9,982 nucleotides of DNA, from assembly GCA_029865445.1 (NCBI GenBank), contig JAOUGY010000126.1, forward strand, positions 1 to 9,982, read 5' to 3'. The translations under genes were made by a program, and so were the position numbers. Below the pieces are notes generated by a model. It ran no database searches. It was given only the letters and a program-made list of their open reading frames with translations, and was not told the origin of the DNA. This DNA is from Acidimicrobiia bacterium (GTDB lineage: Bacteria > Actinomycetota > Acidimicrobiia > Spongiisociales > ZC4RG35). Positions 6,109 to 9,982 of this stretch are shown here, one piece after another (within the stretch, counting starts at the first letter, position 1; the number at the start of each line of letters is the position of its first letter).

Positions 6109-6800
6109 TGGTCGATCAGAGAAGCCACTTCCATTCCGAATTGGCGGCATTGGAGCAGACGCTCCTCGACGTCGCCGACCGGTGCGAACGTATGGTCGGC
6201 CTGGCGGTCGAGGCGTTGACCACGGGTGACACTGATCTGTGTGAGGAGGTCTTCGTGGCGGACAAGGCGATCGACGCCACCTATCTCGACACTCACAATC
6301 GGTGGTTGAGCATGATGGCCCGCCAGCAACCGATGGGAGGAGACCTCCGCCTCATGTCGGCGCTGCTCCACGTCAACGTCACGCTCGAACGGATGGGCGA
6401 CCAGTGCGTAAACATCGCCAACCTGGCCCGGCTCAGCGCAGGCCTCCCAGCCCGCGACCGGATCATCGAGCAGATTCGCGAGATGGCCGACCTGGTCCGT
6501 CCGATGATCCGCACCGCCGCCGAGGCTCTGGTTCGCCGTGACGCCGACGAAGCCCGGCTCCTGCCGGCCATGGACGAGCCGATAGACCGCATCAACCGCC
6601 TCATGTACCGTGAAGTGGTGGACTGTGCGCCGGACACCCGCATGCTCGAGTGGGCCACTCACATGATGATGGCGGCGAGGGCCCTCGAGCGCATCGGAGA
6701 CCAGTCTGTCGACATCGGAGAACAAGTCGCGTTCCTCGTGACGGGTGAGTTCCAAGAGTTCTCGGAGAAGGGATTCGTGGCCCGTGCGAGCGCCGATTGA
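6108..6800 (+). CDS. phoU: PhoU, phosphate signalling regulator
   Basis: PhoU is a cytoplasmic all-helical protein that couples the Pst transporter to the PhoR-type kinase, restraining the Pho response when phosphate is plentiful and curbing phosphate uptake. The 230-residue product has usual family length and two three-helix PhoU repeats. Each repeat carries an E(x3)D(x3)N-type metal-binding signature. The first is canonical, LERMGDQCVNIA with E94, D98 and N102. The second reads LERIGDQSVDIGEQ with E194, D198 and D202, so Asp stands where Asn is usual. The ATG overlaps the pstB stop (TGATG), a tight coupling. The last 17 bases overlap the start of the response regulator gene. Lying between pstB and the two-component genes, it connects transport with sensing. 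Confidence 0.95.
   Translation: MVDQRSHFHSELAALEQTLLDVADRCERMVGLAVEALTTGDTDLCEEVFVADKAIDATYLDTHNRWLSMMARQQPMGGDLRLMSALLHVNVTLERMGDQCVNIANLARLSAGLPARDRIIEQIREMADLVRPMIRTAAEALVRRDADEARLLPAMDEPIDRINRLMYREVVDCAPDTRMLEWATHMMMAARALERIGDQSVDIGEQVAFLVTGEFQEFSEKGFVARASAD
6764..6772 (+). promoter_or_regulatory. Shine-Dalgarno region for the response regulator start
   Basis: The purine-rich run GGAGAAGGG inside the 3' end of phoU ends 11 nt before GTG 6784. It supports that GTG over the earlier in-frame GTG at 6745, which would add 13 residues before the receiver domain. Confidence 0.45.
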
Positions 6801-7494
6801 GGCTCGGCACCGCGTCCTGATCGTCGAAGACGAATCGGCGCTCGCCGAGTCGGTCAAATACGCCCTGGAGCTAGAAGGATTCGACGTTCACACCGCAGCT
6901 ACCGGCCACGACGGTGTCGAGAAGGCGGAGCTGCTCAACCCTTCCATCGTTCTCCTCGACGTCATGCTGCCCGAGTCTTCCGGTCTGGACGTCTGCAGGC
7001 GCATCAGGGCTAGTTCCGACGTACCGATCATCATGGTCAGTGCCCGGGATGCAGAGGCCGACATGGTGGCGGGTCTGGAGCTTGGCGCTGACGACTACGT
7101 GACCAAGCCGTTCTCGATGCGTGAGCTCGTAGCGAGGGTACGCGCCCAGATCCGCCGCTCGTCGCGCTCCGGAGTGCTCTCGGATGCGAGCGAGGTACTG
7201 AGGGGCGGCCGGATAGAGTTGGATCTGGATGCGCACATCGTCCGGGTCGAAGGGACCGAGGTCGAGTTGAGGCCGAAGGAGTTCGATCTCCTCGAGTCCT
7301 TGATGCGGCGACGCAACAAGCTCGCCACTCGCGAGATCCTCATCGAGGAGGTGTGGGGGCCGAGCTACTTCGGCGACACCAAGACCCTCGATGTCCACAT
7401 CAAACGACTGCGGGCCAAGGTGGAGCCGAACCCGTCCGACCCCGAAACGATCGTCACGGTTCGTGGTCTCGGCTACAAATTCGTGGATGACTGA
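6784..7494 (+). CDS. phoB: PhoB/RegX3-family response regulator (OmpR-type)
   Basis: This is a cytoplasmic transcription factor that binds DNA when phosphorylated, here very likely the activator of the pst promoter. From GTG 6784 it has 236 residues. The receiver domain (about 10-125) has the acidic pair E15-D16, the phospho-acceptor D59 in VLLDVMLP, the switch Ser (S86, IIMVSAR) and the catalytic Lys in YVTKPF (K108). The winged-helix DNA-binding domain covers about 140-236: ELRPKEFDLLESLM, then the recognition-helix region TKTLDVHIKRLRAKVE, then a wing with TVRGLGYKF. The GADDYVTKPFSMRELVARVRA stretch resembles mycobacterial RegX3, and PhoP/PhoB names are equally used for such proteins. It overlaps phoU by 17 nt and stands 9 nt before the kinase gene. 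The start could instead be GTG 6745. Confidence 0.93.
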   Translation: MRAPIEARHRVLIVEDESALAESVKYALELEGFDVHTAATGHDGVEKAELLNPSIVLLDVMLPESSGLDVCRRIRASSDVPIIMVSARDAEADMVAGLELGADDYVTKPFSMRELVARVRAQIRRSSRSGVLSDASEVLRGGRIELDLDAHIVRVEGTEVELRPKEFDLLESLMRRRNKLATREILIEEVWGPSYFGDTKTLDVHIKRLRAKVEPNPSDPETIVTVRGLGYKFVDD

Positions 7495-7503
7495 CAGGGT
7501 CCG

Positions 7504-9225
7504 ATGAGGGCGGTCGTCAAGCGCACGCAGACGAGTCTCGCCTCCCGTCTGTTGATCATCTATGCGGTGATCTTCATGGTGGTGCTGATCGTCTTCAGCT
7601 TCGTGGTGACTTCCACGGTCAGCGGCATACTCGAACGCAAGATCACCGAAGACCTCGTTGCCGAGGCGCGCCTGGTGGCGATCGCCCTCGACCGGAACGG
7701 GTTCGATCGGGCCGATGACATGGCGGCGGCGGCAGGGGCGCGTTTGACCGTGATCCGGGACGACGGCGTTGTTCTCTATGACTCGGAGACCCCGGCCGGA
7801 TCGATGGAGAACCACGCGGATCGACCCGAGGTCGGTACGGCGATCGTCGACGGCGTCGGCTCGGATCGTCGGACGTCGGGCACACTCGGTGACAACCGGC
7901 TGTATGTCGCGGTTCGGTCGAACGACAGTCCATCTGTGGTGAGGTTGTCGGTGACCGACGAGCAACTCGACGCCGATCTGTCGCGGGTCGGCCGCACCGT
8001 GGTCGGCGTCGCCATCGTTGTCGGGCTCGCCGGACTTGCCCTGGTGTGGACTGGTGCGCGCCGATTCACACGACCCATCGTGGAACTCACAGAACTCGCG
8101 GACCGAGTCGCTCGCGGGGATCTGGCACCGCAACCGCCGGTCTCCTCGATCCACGAACTCGACCGGCTGGGCACCTCGATCGGGCGGGTCGCCACCGATC
8201 TGGGACGCCGGATGGCCGAAACCGAGTCGGAGCGCCGCACCCTGGAGGCTGTACTGGGCGCACTGCCGCAGGGGGTGTTGCTGGTGGCGACCGATGACGA
8301 ACTGGTCTACGTGAACCGCGCCGCAACTTCGCTGCTCGGCTCCACCGGTGACAGCCTCGCATCGGTTGCGCTCCGCGCCGTGCACCGAGCCGTTGCGATG
8401 GCCCGTCAGGTCTCGGAGCCGCACGTCGAAGAGGCCGAGTGGGGCTCTCCCGTTCGTGTCCTCAACATCATGGCCGTGGCGTTCGACGCCGGCGGCCGGG
8501 TGCTGGTGGTCGTGATGGACGTCAGTGAGCAACGACGGATCGAGGCCATGCGCCGGGACTTCGTGGCCGATGCTTCCCATGAGCTCAAGACCCCCGTGGC
8601 CACCATCCTCGCGTCGATGGAGGCACTCCAGCTCGCTCTCCAGCACGATGCCGATCGGGCACAGGGGTTTGCGGGTCAAGTCGAGTCGGCGGCACAACGG
8701 CTGGCAAGGATCATCGATGACCTCCTCGACCTCTCGCGACTCGAGGCGGGCGTCAAGGACATCGCTGTCGTCGATCTCGCCTCGCTCGCCTCCGAACAGG
8801 TCGACCTGGTGCTGGGAGCCGCTGCCGCCGGCGGCGTGACGCTGACCGCGGATCTCTCGCCCGCTCACGTGCGCGGCGCAGCCTCCGATCTCACGCTTGC
8901 GATCCGCAATCTCCTCGACAACGCCATCCGATACACCGATGAGGGCGGATCGGTGGCCTTGGTGGTTCGCGCCATGGGCGATCGGGCGCGCGTGGAGGTT
9001 CGGGACACCGGCGTCGGTATCCCTTCCAGGGCTCACTCGCGGGTGTTCGAGCGATTCTTCCGTGTGGACGAGGCCCGCAGCCGGGCGACGGGTGGTACCG
9101 GGTTGGGACTGGCGATCGTGCGCCATGTGGTGGAGCGTCACGGGGGGTCGGTGACCTTGGAGAGCGAGCTGGGACGGGGTTCCACTTTCGTGATCGACCT
9201 CCCCCGCGTACCCGAATCCGCTTGA
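7504..9225 (+). CDS. phoR: PhoR-type membrane sensor histidine kinase
   Basis: A 573-residue sensor kinase, the probable partner of the regulator gene 9 nt upstream. Order of parts: short basic N-terminus; TM1 about 16-38; extracytoplasmic domain about 39-163; TM2 about 164-183; HAMP about 184-238 (FTRPIVELTELADRVARGDL); PAS about 243-345 (LEAVLGALPQGVLLVATDD); HisKA with FVADASHELKTPVATI, phospho-acceptor H359; and the ATPase with N-box (N469, N473 in IRNLLDNAIRYT), G1 DTGVGIP (501-507), F-box FERFFRVD and G2 GGTGLGLAI. All catalytic motifs are intact, so it should be active. The layout follows Bacillus PhoR more than the shorter mycobacterial SenX3, which lacks the large external domain. 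Pst/PhoU adjacency makes phosphate status the likely input. The ribosome site is weak (AGGG, 4 nt before ATG), so translation may depend on the upstream gene. Confidence 0.93.
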   Translation: MRAVVKRTQTSLASRLLIIYAVIFMVVLIVFSFVVTSTVSGILERKITEDLVAEARLVAIALDRNGFDRADDMAAAAGARLTVIRDDGVVLYDSETPAGSMENHADRPEVGTAIVDGVGSDRRTSGTLGDNRLYVAVRSNDSPSVVRLSVTDEQLDADLSRVGRTVVGVAIVVGLAGLALVWTGARRFTRPIVELTELADRVARGDLAPQPPVSSIHELDRLGTSIGRVATDLGRRMAETESERRTLEAVLGALPQGVLLVATDDELVYVNRAATSLLGSTGDSLASVALRAVHRAVAMARQVSEPHVEEAEWGSPVRVLNIMAVAFDAGGRVLVVVMDVSEQRRIEAMRRDFVADASHELKTPVATILASMEALQLALQHDADRAQGFAGQVESAAQRLARIIDDLLDLSRLEAGVKDIAVVDLASLASEQVDLVLGAAAAGGVTLTADLSPAHVRGAASDLTLAIRNLLDNAIRYTDEGGSVALVVRAMGDRARVEVRDTGVGIPSRAHSRVFERFFRVDEARSRATGGTGLGLAIVRHVVERHGGSVTLESELGRGSTFVIDLPRVPESA

Positions 9226-9232
9226 CGGCAAA

Positions 9233-9262
9233 TTCCTGCGAACAACCGGTGGTCACTAGAGT
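9233..9262 (+). promoter_or_regulatory. Candidate dxs promoter
   Basis: A -10-like TAGAGT (9257-9262) ends 9 nt before the dxs ATG, with TTCCTG (9233-9238) 18 nt upstream as a weak -35. There is no Shine-Dalgarno sequence before the ATG, so the transcript may be leaderless or nearly so, as proposed for ppk1. It occupies the whole 46-nt gap after the kinase gene, where no terminator is visible. Confidence 0.4.
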
Positions 9263-9271
9263 GTGCGCTGG

Positions 9272-9982
9272 ATGTCGCTCCTCGATCGAGTCTCCGATCC
9301 CGCGGACCTGCGGACCCTCACCCACGCCGAGCTGAACGAGCTTGCCGAGGAGATTCGCGCGTTCCTTCTCGAGGCCATCTCCAGAACGGGCGGACACCTG
9401 AGTCCCAACCTCGGCATAGTCGAGCTCACGCTGGCGATCCACAGGAGCTTCGACTCGCCGACGGACCGAATCCTGTGGGACGTGGGCCATCAGGCATACG
9501 TTCACAAGTTGGTCACCGGCCGCCGGGACGGTTTCTCCACTCTCAGGAGCTTCCAGGGTCTGAGTGGATACCCGAGCCGGACGGAGAGCCCGCACGACTT
9601 CGTCGAAAACAGCCACGCCTCGACTTCGCTCAGCTACGCACTTGGGTTCTCGCTCACCGACACCGAGAACTACACGGTTGCCGTCATCGGTGACGGCGCC
9701 CTCACCGGCGGTCAGGCATACGAGGCGCTGAACCACATCGCCGTGGCACGACCCAAGAACCTCATCGTGGTCCTCAACGACAATGGCCGGTCGTATGCCC
9801 CCACCGTAGGTGGGCTGGCCACTCTGGCGAGCATCGCCCACCTGCGATTCGATCCTCGCTACGAATGGGCGAAGAAGACGACCACCCGCATCCTCCGCGG
9901 GCTTCCCATCGTCGGAGAAACCGCAGACGAGCTGGCGATGCGTTTCAAAGAAGCCGCCAAGCAGGTCCTCGAGCCCTCTACG
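9272..9982 (+). CDS. dxs: 1-deoxy-D-xylulose-5-phosphate synthase (Dxs), 5' part only
   Basis: Dxs joins pyruvate and glyceraldehyde 3-phosphate, using thiamine diphosphate, to make DXP, the first step of the MEP isoprenoid route and a precursor of thiamine and pyridoxal. The window holds the first 237 codons of a family usually about 620-640 residues; the frame is open to the edge with no stop. Visible landmarks: SRTGGHLSPNLGIVELT with its substrate-site His, WDVGHQAYVHKLVTGRR, ENSHASTSLSYALG, and the thiamine-diphosphate/Mg motif from GDGALTGG to NDN in VVLNDNGRSYAPTVGG. The NDNGRSYAPT form is typical of actinobacterial Dxs. The ATG at 9272 opens a normal-looking N-terminus (MSLLDRVSDPADLRTL). 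It has its own promoter-like sequence and no obvious functional tie to phosphate sensing. Confidence 0.95.
   Translation, partial: MSLLDRVSDPADLRTLTHAELNELAEEIRAFLLEAISRTGGHLSPNLGIVELTLAIHRSFDSPTDRILWDVGHQAYVHKLVTGRRDGFSTLRSFQGLSGYPSRTESPHDFVENSHASTSLSYALGFSLTDTENYTVAVIGDGALTGGQAYEALNHIAVARPKNLIVVLNDNGRSYAPTVGGLATLASIAHLRFDPRYEWAKKTTTRILRGLPIVGETADELAMRFKEAAKQVLEPST

Noticed and set aside
6871..9231. Very long (786-codon) open frame on the - strand across the regulator and kinase genes
   Set aside because: It is an antisense shadow of two clearly conserved + strand genes. Its product is rich in His, Arg, Asp, Gly and Pro with no recognisable domain, as expected when GC-rich codons are read backwards.
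9500..9521. PHO-box-like pair GTTCACA / GGTCACC at 11-bp spacing inside dxs
   Set aside because: It encodes the conserved VHKLVTGRR stretch of Dxs and lies well inside the gene with no promoter near, so coding constraint explains it.

Overview
This is a compact, single-strand (+) block of a high-GC bacterial chromosome. It carries a nearly complete phosphate (Pho) module followed by the start of an isoprenoid gene. Gene order is polyphosphate kinase (ppk1), the high-affinity phosphate ABC transporter (pstS-pstC-pstA-pstB), phoU, a PhoB/RegX3-type response regulator, a PhoR-type sensor kinase, then dxs running off the right edge. GC-rich codons, GTG starts, promoter-like TANNNT boxes directly before SD-less ATGs, an 11-bp GTTCAYC-type PHO box and a Dxs with actinobacterial features (SHAS and NDNGRSYAPT stretches) suggest an actinomycete, perhaps an uncultured lineage such as Acidimicrobiia. 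The phylum is a fair inference; the class is a guess.

Layout. Positions 1-112 hold a tandem heptanucleotide repeat, cut by the left edge, followed by a short gap with a candidate promoter for ppk1 (161-2206). The ppk1-pstS gap (2207-2318) contains five direct-repeat units at an exact 11-bp period (2223-2277), the hallmark of a PhoB/PhoP-family operator, placed just before a -10-like box. pstS is a lipoprotein gene. A perfect 10-bp hairpin separates it from pstC. From pstC to the sensor kinase the genes are overlapping or almost touching (pstC/pstA 1 nt apart, pstA/pstB GTGA overlap, pstB/phoU TGATG overlap, phoU/regulator overlap, regulator/kinase 9 nt apart), so translation is probably coupled. 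dxs begins 46 nt after the kinase with its own promoter-like sequence.

How it works together (known family roles plus inference). PstS captures external phosphate, PstC/PstA form the channel and PstB drives it with ATP. PhoU links transporter state to the PhoR-type kinase, which controls the PhoB/RegX3-type regulator, and this regulator probably binds the operator before pstS, closing the loop inside the locus. Ppk1 stores imported phosphate as polyphosphate, so uptake, sensing and storage lie side by side.

No stretch longer than 300 bases lacks a gene. I see no mobile element, tRNA, rRNA, CRISPR array or broken gene. The window is a well-preserved known system rather than a new one; the points worth a second look are the heptanucleotide tract, the five-unit PHO array, the pstS-pstC hairpin and a residue change in PhoU.
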